A DNA stretch of 64,000 bases from Dreissena polymorpha. Its lineage: Eukaryota; Mollusca; Bivalvia; Myida; Dreissenidae. The stretch covers positions 1,557,764-1,621,763 of the forward strand of contig NC_068355.1 in assembly GCF_020536995.1 (NCBI RefSeq), in the 5' to 3' direction. The translations under genes were made by a program, and so were the position numbers. Under the pieces are notes generated by a model, which saw only the letters and a list, made by a program, of their open reading frames with translations, did not search any database and was not told the origin of the DNA. Of this stretch, positions 1 through 12,992 are shown in pieces. Each line of letters begins with the position of its first letter. Position 1 is the stretch's first letter.

Positions 1-520
1 GCTCCAAAAATGCTGCTTTTTTAATTGATGTGATGGCCAAAAACATCAGCATGTTGGTTGAAAATGGGTGACAGTTAAACATTTTGGATACGGACTGTTT
101 AAATAAATTAATCCATAAAATACCATTTCTAAATCTTATCTGATCTGGTCCCAATCTGCAATCCATTAAAAGATCGTGTGCAGGCATTACCTGTGGAAGT
201 ACGGTCAAATGGGAGAAAAAAAGAAGTCCTACGCTTTTACATTATAAAAATATATATTATGTATGAAAAAGACATTTTACAAGTTTTATTTTTTCACTCA
301 ACAGAGAAAAACAAGTATGTTATGGGTTTTAAAATTTAGGCTTTTTAACTATTTTAGAAATACTATATAACAATATGTACAAGCGCTACACAATTGGCCA
401 ATATTAGATTTAGATGGAAAATGAAAAATGAGATAAAAAAGTGCAAACGCCCAATATTGCATAATATCAATAAATACATGACACATATCTCTATCAAATC
501 CACACATTTAAGTATTGGCG
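1..520. other. No gene recognised
   Basis: AT-rich sequence with only short chance reading frames. I see no domain, splice-bounded exon or repeat terminus here. Confidence 0.5.
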
Positions 521-539
521 CTTTTGGACGACTATTTCG

Positions 540-960
540 ACATTGTAAGGGTCATCTCTCATCTCATCTTTGCATGTGATGCCGTCTCGGTTCTAGGCGA
601 GTCTCATTTCAATTCGTTTTTCGCATCAGCTTTGCAACTTCATCCAAGTCTCGACTCCAGACGTTTCAAGGCGCCCTCTCTTGCCTAGGGGGTTCCATGT
701 GAGAGATTACCTTTTCATGGCCAATGCCTCTGAAAATACATTCTACAACGGTTAGCTGATTTGTTCTGCTCCGTAATTCCTAGTTTGTGATCTTGTCCGG
801 TCAACGTTTCGTACGGGTCGTTTTAAGGCAGTCGTTGATGAATACCTGGATTTGTTTCATGGAAGTGACTGTGATTCTCCAGGTCTTTGTTCCATAGAGT
901 AGTTTTTGCTTTACGATGGTATTGTTACTTGCTGGTTGCGCCTATCTCGCTGGATTCACA
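540..960 (-). mobile_element. LINE reverse-transcriptase 3' remnant
   Basis: Read on the minus strand, the segment gives fragments typical of the region after the reverse-transcriptase domain of RTE/Jockey-like LINEs: LLYGTKTWRITVTSMK, then IQVFINDCLKTTRTKR, and further on a GIGHEKVISHMEPP-like stretch equal to the usual GH(T)LR...TWNPQGKR region. The frame is interrupted several times, so this is a dead fragment. The start of the element (higher coordinates) is missing. Family assignment beyond LINE is tentative. Confidence 0.6.
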
Positions 961-967
961 TATGTTC

Positions 968-1000
968 TTCTCCATCATCATCATCATCTTCTTCTTCTTC
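968..1000. repeat. Trinucleotide microsatellite (CAT)n(CTT)n
   Basis: Short run of CAT triplets followed by CTT triplets beside the LINE remnant. Confidence 0.8.
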
Positions 1001-2134
1001 TCAATGTAGGTATACTTATTAATTGTTTACATAACTTTTGAAATACATCATTAACAGTTACGATGTTTATTGTTCCGGTAAAAAAAATAGTAGAACAAAA
1101 TGTATTGTTTTTTTAAATTATAATAGCATATACAGTCAGTGGTCAATTGCAAAATTGTGAAAAGTGTGGATAGTGCGAATATGTTGGATATAAATTGCTC
1201 GAAGTCGTTTGAATGTATTAACAAACAGTTGTTTGAAATTAAATGGCATTATTGCATAAACTCTATCTATAATGCCCTCTGGCGGGGTGCAGAAACTTGG
1301 CAAAAGGAGGCCTTAAACGGGAGAAATCGTGTATTAACAAGGCGATTCACGTGCCGTTCAAGCCCTGTTATGTGTTGTTTCATATCCATAAACTGGTCCA
1401 CGCGCAGTTACTTCCATTAGTGGATTCAATGAAGTCATTATGAACCTTAATAACTCCAGCCTTCGACGAACTTCTAAGCATAAATTGGGAACTGCATAAG
1501 CACCAGTATCCTCATGCATGCAGGGATAAAGGCAATGAATATTTCAATCTACAATTTCAAATTATACCATCTTCACTCTCTTGACAACAGCTTTCTTTTA
1601 TTGACAACGTCAATAACGTTAACTAAGGTTATTACTCAACACTTCCAAAGACTATGCTGCAAATGTATGTGTTTATGTACCTTCAACGTTCCTGTTGTAT
1701 GCTTGAAATACTTCAGTGACAATATGTAGGCAGTATTAATTTTTAGAAAATTTAGTTGGAACGAAATAAGATAGACCTGTACGAAAGAAACATCTATGGA
1801 AACAATGACTTACTCTGACGATATATTTATCCGTCACGACCAATAAATTCCAAAATAATTTCTCATTTCTTACTTTGGGCGGCATCATTTCAAATTTGCA
1901 TTAATCCACTGTTTAAACACATTTTAAATCAAAAACTGCCTATTCGAATGTAAAGCCAGTCATTTATGATGATGACCGAGTGAGGCATATGTAAATCACA
2001 ACCTTGAACCGTATGACGTCATATAAAATAATCGAATTATTTTGTCGATGTCGAATGAACAAGACATATTGTTTTCAATGGTATTTTAATTTATTTTGGT
2101 ATGTGCGACTTGTTTATGCAATAATAGCAAAAAA

Positions 2135-2259
2135 TACACATTTTCTCGGACAGGTCATCTGCGGGCGCTCTCAAATTCCGTTCCTGCCATCGTGCTGCGC
2201 ACTCGGGCAGGAACGGATTTTTCGAGCGCCCGCAGATGATCATGCTTTCGAAAACGTGT
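2135..2259. repeat. GC-rich foldback (inverted repeat)
   Basis: Arms 2156-2188 and 2206-2238 are inverted copies: the outer 15 bases (CATCTGCGGGCGCTC) and the inner 12 bases (TCCGTTCCTGCC) match perfectly, separated by a six-base mismatched patch. The loop is 17 bases. Weaker pairing continues outward to about 2135 and 2259. The GC content is far above the flanks. It could be a MITE/foldback transposon remnant or a structured regulatory element; nothing in the sequence decides. Confidence 0.8.
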
Positions 2260-2811
2260 CTTATCCCTATATTGACATATTTTTATCACACTAGTAACAG
2301 GTGTATTACTGGCGTATTATACAGCGGTCATCAATAATCGGTCACTCGTCCCACTTGATGTATCGGATCAGATCGTCGCGATTTATTAAAGAGGCATATG
2401 CACGTTTATAACGTGTTTATACGTTGTAATACGTGTTAGCGGCTTACCAAACAAGCAATTGCGGCGTAGTAGCATCATCAACAATATGAAAAACGGCTTA
2501 TGCCGGAAATACGGAAACAATCCATAACATTTTGGGGAAATGTGAACATTTTAAACAATTTATTGCAGAACTGTTTTAAGGTTTTGAGTTATTTGCTGAT
2601 TTTATAAATGCACCCTTGTTTATGCTAGGACATAACATAAGTGTTCCTTTTAATCTTACTATCCTTCTCAATAATATGTGTAAACATATTTGTTAAATGA
2701 ATAAACAAACTACAAACCGTTATCGTGGCAAAATCATTTTTATCATATTTATCAATCCACTGTTATATTTTACAGGATGTGAATATCTTCTGCAATTTTG
2801 AATCTAAATTA

Positions 2812-3420
2812 ACAAGAGCTCCGCTGTCGGAAACAGATGCCCCCATAACAGGGCCTTGTCACCCATCACTCAATCCTTTGATGACATATCGAACGGAAAC
2901 AAATTAAACATTTAATGTCAGAGTAAACTTGACTTTTGACCTAGTGACCTAAATTTCAATAGGGGTCATCGTCTGTCCAAGGCCAATGTACAGGGACACA
3001 TCAAGCCAATCGGCCAATTCGTTGACGAGTTATTGATCGGAACTGAATTTCACACTTATTGTTACAGTAACCTTGATCTTTGATCTTGTGAATCCAATTC
3101 TAATGCGGATAATAAACTGCCCAAAGCCAATTCACAAGTAAAGTACCAAACAATTCGGTAAATTCGTTGACAAGTTAATGATCTTAAACGATTTAAACAC
3201 GTATTGTGACAGTGACCTTGACCTTCGACCTAGTGACCACAATTTCAAGAGAAGTCATCTCCTGTCAAAGGCCAATGCAAATGTAAAGTATTAAGCTAAT
3301 CGGTCATTTCGTTGGCGAGTTTTTGATCGGAAACGAACTGGTCTACCGACGGACAGACCGACCGATATCCAGCAAAACAACATACCTCCTCTTCTTCGAA
3401 CGGGGGGGGGGGGGTAATAT
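2812..3420 (+). mobile_element. ACAAG-type element with about three 145-base units
   Basis: Starts ACAAGAGCTCCGCTGTCGG and ends in CCTCTTCTTCGAACGGGG plus a G run, a decayed form of the hairpin tail seen intact at 27209 and 30754. Between them are about three diverged units spaced about 145 bases, each with a core like TTGACCTTTGACCTAGTGACC (near 2930, 3072 and 3218), then a GACGGACAGACCGACC tract. Architecture (fixed 5' start, central tandem repeat, GACC/GACA tract, 3' hairpin) matches the non-autonomous pearl/Helentron-related elements known from bivalves; that class assignment is inference. Confidence 0.65.
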
Positions 3421-4690
3421 CTTCAAATAAAGAATGATGCATTTAAATTTAATGATAAAATTTGCATCAAATCCACACACCCGAGACCTGAAACGTTGAC
3501 ATATTATGGACAGCTATCGAATTTTAAAGGTCACCCATCTTGAAAGGTAATACACATATACCTTTCAGACAAAACTATAAAATAACATACCAAGTAAATG
3601 TCTATGGGCGTGATTGAAGCAAATAACGATATGAGTAGCAAACGGCCTAAAGGTAAATGGTACGTGGTCGAAACTATTTTATTTTTTATTGTATCAAAGA
3701 CTATATAATCAATATATGCGCGATAAGTCGTGATTTGTTAAAAATATTTTTTCTATAAATAAATACGCCTAATTAATGAAACGTTGTAGACGTCGGATAA
3801 ATTTAAAGGGTACACTTTTTAAAAGTTGCATTGATTAAATAAACACAAAGTACTATGCATGTAACCTGAAAAACACTAAGAAAACGTGTTTACTTACAGA
3901 AAAACAAAAACTAAACATGTTCCACAATTACTCAAAGGGGTGAAAGCAAAGCCCCACGTAACCACTATTCCAAAAGTCAAATTAATATTTATTATCGCTA
4001 AACGGACAACAACCAAACTAAATTGTTTTCAATACTGCTTATTACCAAATATTAAAACATTATGCGATGGAGTATCACAATATATACAAGTTGTGTCATG
4101 ACTGAATCAAAAATGAAGTTTTTATCACACCATATATCAAGTATTTACCCTTTATGAGGGCATACACATTTTTAATTGTTTAAAATATGACATCGAAAAT
4201 CGAAAACATAGCTAGTTCATAATGTGCAACAAACATGAAGATGACTCGGTCAACAACGCACTTATAGGCCCTGGTCGGCCTAGTGCCTGCAAGAACGCCA
4301 GTACCCAGTCGATTTCACTCGTTAACATTAGCCTACCAGTGCGAAGGCTGAAACATTTTACCTTTTATAGGTACATGTATTTCATTACAATACCGTTATG
4401 TCAATATACCATTCGCAGATTTTGTCTTGAAAGAATATACCAAACCGTATCGTTCAACGAACAAAGAATATTCACTGCTTGTATGAGGGCATTAATCAGG
4501 GGAATGAAATAATAGTGAAGAGCACTGTAAACTCGACTCAAGTCTAAGATCCCTAATGAACATTTTGAAAACGAAACCACCAGCACAAACAAAACGGCTT
4601 TGCAAATTACAAACGATTGTCAGTCGCGGGCCAATAGGCACTTTCCTACTCTGCTTCAGGTGTAATCCGGGACTGGACACGAACTATGCA
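3421..4690. other. No gene recognised; downstream flank of the three-finger gene
   Basis: AT-rich. It lies downstream of the stop codon of the minus-strand three-finger gene and may include its 3' UTR. The overlapping frames at 4222-4680 on both strands show no domain. Confidence 0.45.
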
Positions 4691-7600
4691 TCAAACCTTC
4701 ACGATACTCGGTAAACAAACGCCTTTTAGAAATGTTCCATCAACTCCAACTGGGGAAGGAGAAAAACCCCATTCTAGCCTGCGGTATTATTTGTTTGTGT
4801 CTTCTCCATTTGCATTTTTTAAATAATGTTCAAATAACATTATAAACACATGTACAATTATTTTTGCAAGAATATAAAATATCAAATTTAACATCGGACT
4901 AAAGAATAAGTATGAATATGTAACTTAAGAATTAAATAAAAAGTACGCACTGCATTCACTGTTGCACAGGTCTTTATCGCAACAATGGTGGCATGTGGTT
5001 TCTGTGATTGACCTCGTATCATCTATGACAGACCTGCCGATAATTGCTGCAATTTCCGCCTTGTGTTCTTCACAATACTTCAAGATAGAATTAATTAAAT
5101 TTACATGCACGTTCGTATCGTCAAAAATCACACATGTTAATTACCAATTGTGCGATGTTATACTACGCTTCGTTTGCATGCACTAGTACATCTTACTTTG
5201 TTGACACTTAATCAATCTTTATTGACTAGTTTCTTATTTCAGAAACAATATTTTCCTATTAAAGAGAGCGTTTGTTCTTTTAAAAACTTGGTTTGGGTTC
5301 ATATTGGTTCAACGAACCATAAATTTATCAAATCAAAAACAACATTTTAGAACTAAAAGCAGTTAAACTGTTCATTCTTAACAAAGGAAAATGTGGTATC
5401 GGCGGTTGTTACAGTCCGACATCGGATACACTTCGAAATAAAAAAATATATGGCGGGATCTGGAAATTCACGGTTGTAACATATGATTTCGGCTTATAAA
5501 CGATATCCGTACATTTAGAATGAGTCATTAGATGTATTTATTGTGATTTTTGAAAGAATAGTATCTATATAACCACTGATTATTGTGTTTCTGAACAGAA
5601 AATCTTAAGAAATGTAGTATAGCGATAACATTGAATTAATATTAATATTTATCATCTTGAATAAAGCAGGAGTTTGAATAATCTTCATCTGCATCTGTGA
5701 ACATATCAATTTGGTCAACAATTTATAAAAATGTAAGTAAAACAGTTAAAAACCTTCACATTTTCATAGACCACAAACACTGAAACAACTATTTTTAGTT
5801 TGCTTTAGATAAAAACGGAACAAAAACCTTAACTAAAACTTGATATCTGTATGCAAACGCGTCCATAATTTGTTTTCAAGACACCCACGGTCTTTGGTAA
5901 AGATCAGTATGATTTAAATCACGAGTGCGAAGCAAAGCAGTCTTAACAAATGAAGACTGTTATACGTTGAATATCTGAGAAATCGTCTAAGAAACCAACT
6001 GGAAATAAACAGATCTAGACATAAATGGTGATGTCTCAAAGGTTAATGTCCCGCTGTTCAACGAAACATTACAAGTCGAATCAGTATTCAAATGTCTTTA
6101 AATCGACGTTGTAATGAATAAAGTATGAATATTTAAGTTTTAAATGTCGGCGATTGCTTCTGGGTAATGTCAAACTGGATGGGGAAGCAAAGATGCAGCA
6201 ATATGTGTTACTTACGTGGGTGCATGTGGTGAATAAATAGCCTTAAAGGGACACAGGTGTTTTTGACGCCAATCGCTGCAAACGTTGACCTTATTTAAAC
6301 GGCAATATCGATCAATTTATGTATTAAATAATCATTTTGCTGTTACAGAGAAGTGTTATTCATCTAAATGGCAGCAATATCAGCAACGTGGAATGCAGAC
6401 ATATTATTAAAAAATACTGTGTGTTTCTGTTACATACCGCCAAAACAGCGCATTGAGATGTGTACACGGTGTCTCCAAACTCGATTTCGTCGTGTATCAT
6501 GCATACCTTAAAAATACGCAATATATATTGTGTCATATTTAGACCAAATATAATATTTCATTGCAAAATGTGCATGTAAAACATTCGGAAATAAACAGCT
6601 AATAAAGAGGACATCTTGGTGTCGTATCTTACATAGTGCTATTATAAAAACCGTGCAACCATGCAGTACTAACTATACAAAGTGTTAAACATAATTCATG
6701 TAATCATCGTATAACTGCTCAACCTATAAAGTGTTGTCATTTCCTTGCTAAGTAAACTTATTTGTGTGATAGGTTAATCGTTCGGTTCCGTTATTTCAGT
6801 TTCGAGTAGATATTTTGAATTGGGAATATAACTGTCTGTCCATAAAAAAGCACCTCGTGGATTCCACAAAAGTCAATTTTATGGCAGTTTCCTTCGGTGG
6901 TTTGAGCTGAACAACTGTAGCATATTGGACCCCGACTTTGTGGATATCCTGTTTAAATACAGTAGAATTGCAAAGTAAATTGATATTTATATTTGCCATT
7001 TGATATGTGGTCTTATGTTAAGTAGCAGAATATTATCTTGCTTTTTTGCATGCACATGCTAAACATTGTTTTTTTCTTTAACGATTTAAAAACAAAAAAC
7101 AATCATAGATAATTAATAATGAAAACTAAAATTAAATATATTAAATAATTGCGAATGCCTGTTTCCCACGGACGCTTTGCTTTGTGAAATTTTGCTATAC
7201 GTCTAACCTATCAACGACACATTGTCATCTTTTATTTTTACGAAGATTCATTAACTAGACTCAGATTTAATCTACCGGGTTGTCCGCATCCAGCTGAATT
7301 ACATAAGTCTTTATTGCAGCATTCGTCACACGTGTGGTCGCTATGAGAACGGTTTGAACACGCCTGCAATGGATACGTTATGTTGGTGCTCGTTTTACTA
7401 TCATATATTGTTACTATTGGCGTACTTTTGTTAAAATTTAACATAACCTTTATTGAGGTATTTATTTTTTCCTGATGCTCTATCATGCTTTCCGTTTAAA
7501 TAATAATCACCAGGCATATGTTTTTATTTAAGCATGTTCAAAGTTTTAACTTCATATATATTTTTTCTAATGCAGCTAACGAAAGAAATTGTTTTTCGGG

Positions 7601-9316
7601 AATTACGCCGTCATTACAAAATTAAATGATGTCTCGTAAATAAACGAATGTAAAGAAGTAAAACTACATTAGCTTTATGCATTCAAATACACGCAAAGGT
7701 AATCATTAATGACAAACACACCTTTCATTTAACAGGACATTCGTAAATAAGTTCACCAAAGTATAACTACTAGAAAACTCCTTAACTCGTTTCCTATTTC
7801 TAATACAATTATACGTGTTGCTTTTGGATGACACATAGGCTACATCATTGAATTTACTGTACAAGTAGTTTACGACCTACCGATGCGCGTGTACATCCTA
7901 GGTCAAACAGCACATCCCCAAAGTCGTTAGTTTTCTGGTGAACGTGGCAAACCTACGACACAATTAATTATCAGCAAACAAACCTGATGTCGAGCGAAAC
8001 GAAACTTTTATTTGCACTTTATATGTAAGTGAAGATTTACCGGTATATCGTGTATTCAAACAATTACCTTAAAAATGCAACTTGATTTGTTTTTAAATTG
8101 TTTTTAATGAAAATTCAATACTGCTCCAGCAGCTGGAGTTTCACTTCTTTATACTGAACGGAAATCGTACTTTCGTTACCATATAAGTTTATTGCCTTTA
8201 TAAGCTCAACAGAGCTTCATTTATTTTATTACTACCATACTAATCTATATGTGTGAAGTTTTGTCCAGTAAAATCTAAATTTGCAAAGTATGCTGTACGT
8301 GTCTTCTTCGAGACCTAACGTGGTCTGCACTCAGACAATGGAAATTTCTAAACAGGCGTTGAACTGTCAAAACAAGGTGTGAAGTGATCGTTATAACATC
8401 AATGGACAAGATTTATGAAATCGCAGATTCCAAAACTCTTGCTTAATAGGGCCACATGGATTTTGGTCTATCAGTATTTGAGCGCGATAAAATGACGTGA
8501 GGCCTTGGTCATAGTTGCCTATACAGTTCACATCGTGTTTCGCGTTCTAAAGGCTGCTCATGATATTTATAGCGACGCATAATGCGATCCATGACTTTCG
8601 AAACCTAGCACGACAATACGACATTCACATATGTGAATATTGTGCGCAATGTATCGCCCGTAAGCGGCGACAACGGACATTTAATGTAGGATTCTTGCAG
8701 GGCATTAGATGAGTTTCAATCCGGTTGATAAATGATGAAGTATCTGACATAATTCTACGAACAGAGCAAGCGTTGTACTTTCTAAACAATCGGTACTTTG
8801 CTTTAGGTCCCTGTCTTCTTTATTTGATCGATATACATTGTGAATATAACATATAATTACCTCCCCAAATGGACAATTCGTGACATATTTACAGTGGCGA
8901 GGGCTCTGGATGTCTGTGCAGCGCAGACATGACAAACAGTTGACTACAAAACAAAAATATAGATAAGCCTCGTTGTGGAAAGTGAGCATAATGCATGCGT
9001 CGTCCCAGATGAGTCTGTATAATTCGCACAGGTTTATTAGGGGCAATACTTTTCGCATAGACTGGATTTCATATAGAAGAGACTTCCTTTTAGCGGAAAT
9101 AATACCATAACAGCGGAAGTAGTTGTCCCTGTTTAACATGTGAGGATGTCATAGGCTTATCTGGGACAACACTTAACTAAGATGCTTTACGCTAAATTTT
9201 CACATCACGAGGCTCAGATTATCAATAGGCATCAATAATTCACTCTTTGAAGAACGACAGCATTTTGGGAACTGACACAGAGTGGCGCAGACAAGAACCT
9301 GGTCCATAGATCCCAT
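4691..9316 (-). CDS. Secreted tandem three-finger (Ly6/uPAR-type) protein, eight exons
   Basis: Assembled by hand on the minus strand. Exons: 9316-9277, 8943-8861, 7952-7881, 7363-7276, 6948-6854, 6506-6438, 5077-4951 and 4749-4691 (stop TGA 4693-4691). All seven introns are GT-AG and every junction is in phase, giving about 210 codons. The start MGSMDQVLVCATLF plus NCLS reads as a short signal peptide. Domain 1 is exons 2-4: CLRCTDIQSPRHC, then VCHVHQKTNDF...LGC, then DECCNKDLCN. Domain 2 is exons 5-7: ICYSCSAQTTEGNC, then VCMIHDEIEF...QC, then CHHCCDKDLCN. CC-x3-LCN is the C-terminal signature of the three-finger fold. Exon phases repeat 1-0-0-1 per domain. The last exon is short (FLKGVCLPSIVKV) with no clear GPI or membrane segment, so secretion is inferred. 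Ligand and role are unknown. The first exon, the weak acceptor of exon 7 and the last exon are the least certain parts. Confidence 0.82.
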
Positions 9317-12300
9317 GGTCTTAAGTAAAGATAAAATTATACATATAGGTAATTTATTGATAGCTTTCCGATGTTCATCTGAAATATACCGTGTGAAAAT
9401 GACAAGTGGCTATTTGATCAAAACTTAACCAAACATGTGTAGTATTCAGGCTTTTCATCGCAATTATATTATCACTAATGTAAGTTAAAACATCGACATT
9501 GGATTACACAAGGACAGAATAACATTCAATAGCCATGTATTGTCCGTTAGTTTTATTTCTGAAATATTACTTACCAAAGCTGAAGCTTGGTAAAGCGAAG
9601 AAAATTCCCAAAATCAGGAGCATGTTTGACTTAAACAAAATACAAAAACGTTATCTGAAAATTGTGCATACCATTATTATAATAATAAAATCGAAATCAA
9701 ACATACGTACGAGCCTGGACATAAAAAACATTTTGTTTATAAAAGACAGGTTATATAAAAAAGATACTTGCTCGGCGACAGGGATAAAATACGCCTGCTA
9801 CTCTAGACCTTCTTTTGAAAACCATTGCGTATAACCAATTTAACAAGACTTATACTCAAAATCTAAAATAAACTTGTGTGGCAACTTATATTCCATTCTT
9901 ATATTTGAAGTAATGAGAAACGTATCTATGTCAAACAAAATTAAAGCATTCTTACCGTGTTGTCAGACCAGCGAACGTGTAGTGACTGCAACGCGTTGAC
10001 CGTAATTGGGAATTTTAAAGGACTCCTTCTGTTATCTTATCTCTCCAAAATTCGTCCGTTAAAAGCGAAAACATGCTATCAGCTTGTGTTCAACTAATAC
10101 TGATGTTGTCTTCTGGATCTCGAGAGACTGTTATATGTCCCAATTATTAACGTGACAATTAGAAAGTGAGTTACCACGCAAATTAGGATATACGTGTGCA
10201 TTGATCACAACTGAAAATTTGCAGGTCATATGCGTAACGGGTCGTAGATCAGATTAAGGGAAGCAATTAATTTGTTAAACATTATATATTTAATACACCG
10301 CCCATACACTATTAATCAAAATTGTATCTAAGTGTCTAAATAATGTCAGTTGACGCAATCATGTCGGCGCACTATGCCCATAAAGCGCATGGGTACACTA
10401 TGCGCTCCAAACGAAACGAAGGATCGTCGTTCTATTTCAAATGTGGCGTGGGGAGCCCATTCAACTGTTTTGTAATTGTAAATCTGCGTTACCTCAAATT
10501 TTATTTGACACTCAAAATTGTTGCAGTTCAAAGAGTGTCAACGGCTTTGTAATAATTTGTTTGCAGTGCATGGAATATTTAGTAGTTTTTGGAAATAGTT
10601 TTGGCTGTCCTTAACTTATTCAATATTGTTTTTTCGGTATTTGTTGAATGTATAACCAATGGTATTTTGCCGATATTTAACAGTTAACTTTGCATGTGTA
10701 ACGTTTTCTTTCTGGTGTTATTCTGTCCTTTAATAACCATTATCTTAGGAAGATTGTTTCCATTTCCCTGGTTTTGAGACATGGGTGTGCGTAGAAAGTA
10801 TAACATTACACATTTGGCTAAAGTGTTGTCATTTGTGCGTCCGTCAATCATTGCATCCGTTCATCAGCCCATCTTTCTGTCCGTCTTAAATGAAACAAAC
10901 TTCAAAAAATTATCAAGAAGGCGTAGCTTTGTTCAAATACTCTAACAAAACTCAAGCCACATTGTTATCCCATGTGCGCTGAAGCTGTCATGCTATATAT
11001 TATGGAGCCGTCCCCTGACAATATATGTCTTATTTTTACAAGAACGGGTTTTCACGTCAGGTTTTGAAAGAAATAATAATATTTAAAGACATTATTTAAA
11101 TGCCCTTAAAAAGATCAATGTAACTATCTTTTTTTATCTAAGGCACTCGTTTAGACATAGGGCGCAGGGTTTAGGGACGGGGACTGTAATGCCAACTTAT
11201 TTTTCAAATATTATGAATGCATCAGACATTTAAGGTTAAATCGGTTTGGGTTGGTTAAAATTGGGTGAATGGGTACACTAAAAGTTAAGATAATCTTTCA
11301 AACAACTATTTTGCAACTAAAATAGTGTCGTTAGGCAATGTTATTTGAATTGTTCCGGGTATGGTATAACATACAGAAAACAACATAATTTAACCGATCT
11401 TCATTATTAATGCAGATTATCATTTTTTTTGACATGCTTAAAAACGTGTTTCGGATTAAATCAAATAATAAAAGAACGAAGCATATAACAGAATTTTTCA
11501 CACATTGGTCATTAATCAGTAGATGTATACATTAAAGTAAAACATGCTTTCACACACGCTACGATGTGTTTGCAATATGTACAACCATTAAAATGAAACT
11601 TATAATATGGTTCGAACAATAATGATAAATGAACAGAACACAACTTTATTTGCATCTCAGGCATACAGGTATGCAGTTAGAGGAACAATATATCTATACA
11701 AAGTTATAAAATATTTATATAGACATGTGCTTTACGGTTAACGGGAAACAGTCAAAATACAAACGCAAGAAACAGCAACAAAAGGACAAACACATACAAC
11801 ACAAAACAACGTTGTATATCTTGGTTCATTCAATTTCTAAACAGATAAACTTTTTGGCGTGTGTTATGATATAGTTTTTTAAATAATGATTATTCGTTTA
11901 GTAATATTTTACAAGTTACCCGAAGCGATTACGTATATCAGTATGTTTGTAAGTATATTCAAAGTCATTATATGCGATCACACTTGCAATTCAATTAGAT
12001 CCGTGTACATAATAGATTCAAAGTTAACGGTAGCGTTTTACGGGGTGCAGTCAAAATACAACTGAAAAAACCCAAAAGACAACGTTCTACATCCTAATAC
12101 AATATGCATATACAAGAATCATTGTTTTCCTTTAAAAGTTACTGATTAAGCGTTTAAAAAACATACTTTCATGATTAAACATTTAGTAGCGATTACGTTT
12201 TTTTGTAAGTGTATATTCAGTATTATTTCATGTGATTAGAGTGACAATACAGCAAGAGCAATGCAGACAATAGTTTCAACAGAAAGTGTGAAAGGTACAA

Positions 12301-12992
12301 AATAGCGGTGTATTATCTAACTTGCATAAATGATGGAATGTATTTAACAAGTCTTTACAATTTGTATGCATATATGGACTCAAACATTACTATATAGAAA
12401 CAACTTCTTTGATATTTCTTATCAGGGTGTTAGCACATTTACTAAATTTATGTATATATTCCACATTTTTATGGTCATTACGTAATTAAGTTTATTTACA
12501 GGTATTGAAAACATAGCTGTATCGGTTATATTGAGAGTGAAATGAGCGCATTTTAAAAAGTAATGTTATTCATTGCCAATGTAGCCTTCATAACATAAAG
12601 TGCACAATCTATTTATTTAATGTGTGCCGTTCCATCTGTCGTATAACGCAAGGACTTCTGTATTATATTCGTCTTTAATAGAACACAAACATGTATTTAC
12701 ATTTATACTCAAACTTCACATTTTCTATGTAATTTGAATAACATTTTTTTAAAGACTCACATAATGTGTGTGTCATGAACGCATTTTCAATGTCTAACGA
12801 CAACAAAAGACTCATGCAAGTATTTGTTAAAATAGTTTCGTAGTTTCAATGCTAATTAATTTAATTATTAAAAATTAGAAACATTAATGTTAATGCATGA
12901 GTGATTTCTAATCTGTTTTACTTAAATAGATATTTGTTTATTAAAATTACCATTTAAAAAACAGCAAATTAACATCAAATTGGGTTATCACG
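9317..12992. other. No gene recognised
   Basis: AT-rich, with scattered frames of up to 99 codons (for example 9535-9834 plus) that are lysine/isoleucine-rich and carry no recognisable domain. It spans the gap between the three-finger gene and the 3' end of the TRIM-like pseudogene and may hold UTRs or promoters of either. Confidence 0.5.
9956..9985 (-). other. Possible 5' untranslated exon of the three-finger gene
   Basis: On the minus strand a 30-base segment lies between TTGCAG and a strong donor, GTAAGAATG. It has no start codon. It sits about 640 bases upstream of the inferred start codon of the three-finger gene, so it could be a 5' UTR exon. Chance splice-like signals are common in AT-rich DNA. 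Confidence 0.25.

Noticed and set aside
7364-7486. Upstream part of the 82-codon minus frame, as coding
   Set aside because: A good acceptor (CATTGCAG) at 7364 starts the exon, and the upstream part has no cysteine pattern and breaks the phase of the three-finger gene.
8705-8860. Continuation of the 144-codon minus frame after 8861 as part of the domain
   Set aside because: It looks tempting (CYIHNVYRS), but a donor at 8860 and the in-phase exon at 7952-7881 give the expected VC...C segment; retained-intron reading remains possible.
9535-9834. 99-codon Lys/Ile-rich frame as a gene
   Set aside because: AT-driven composition, no domain, no supporting context.
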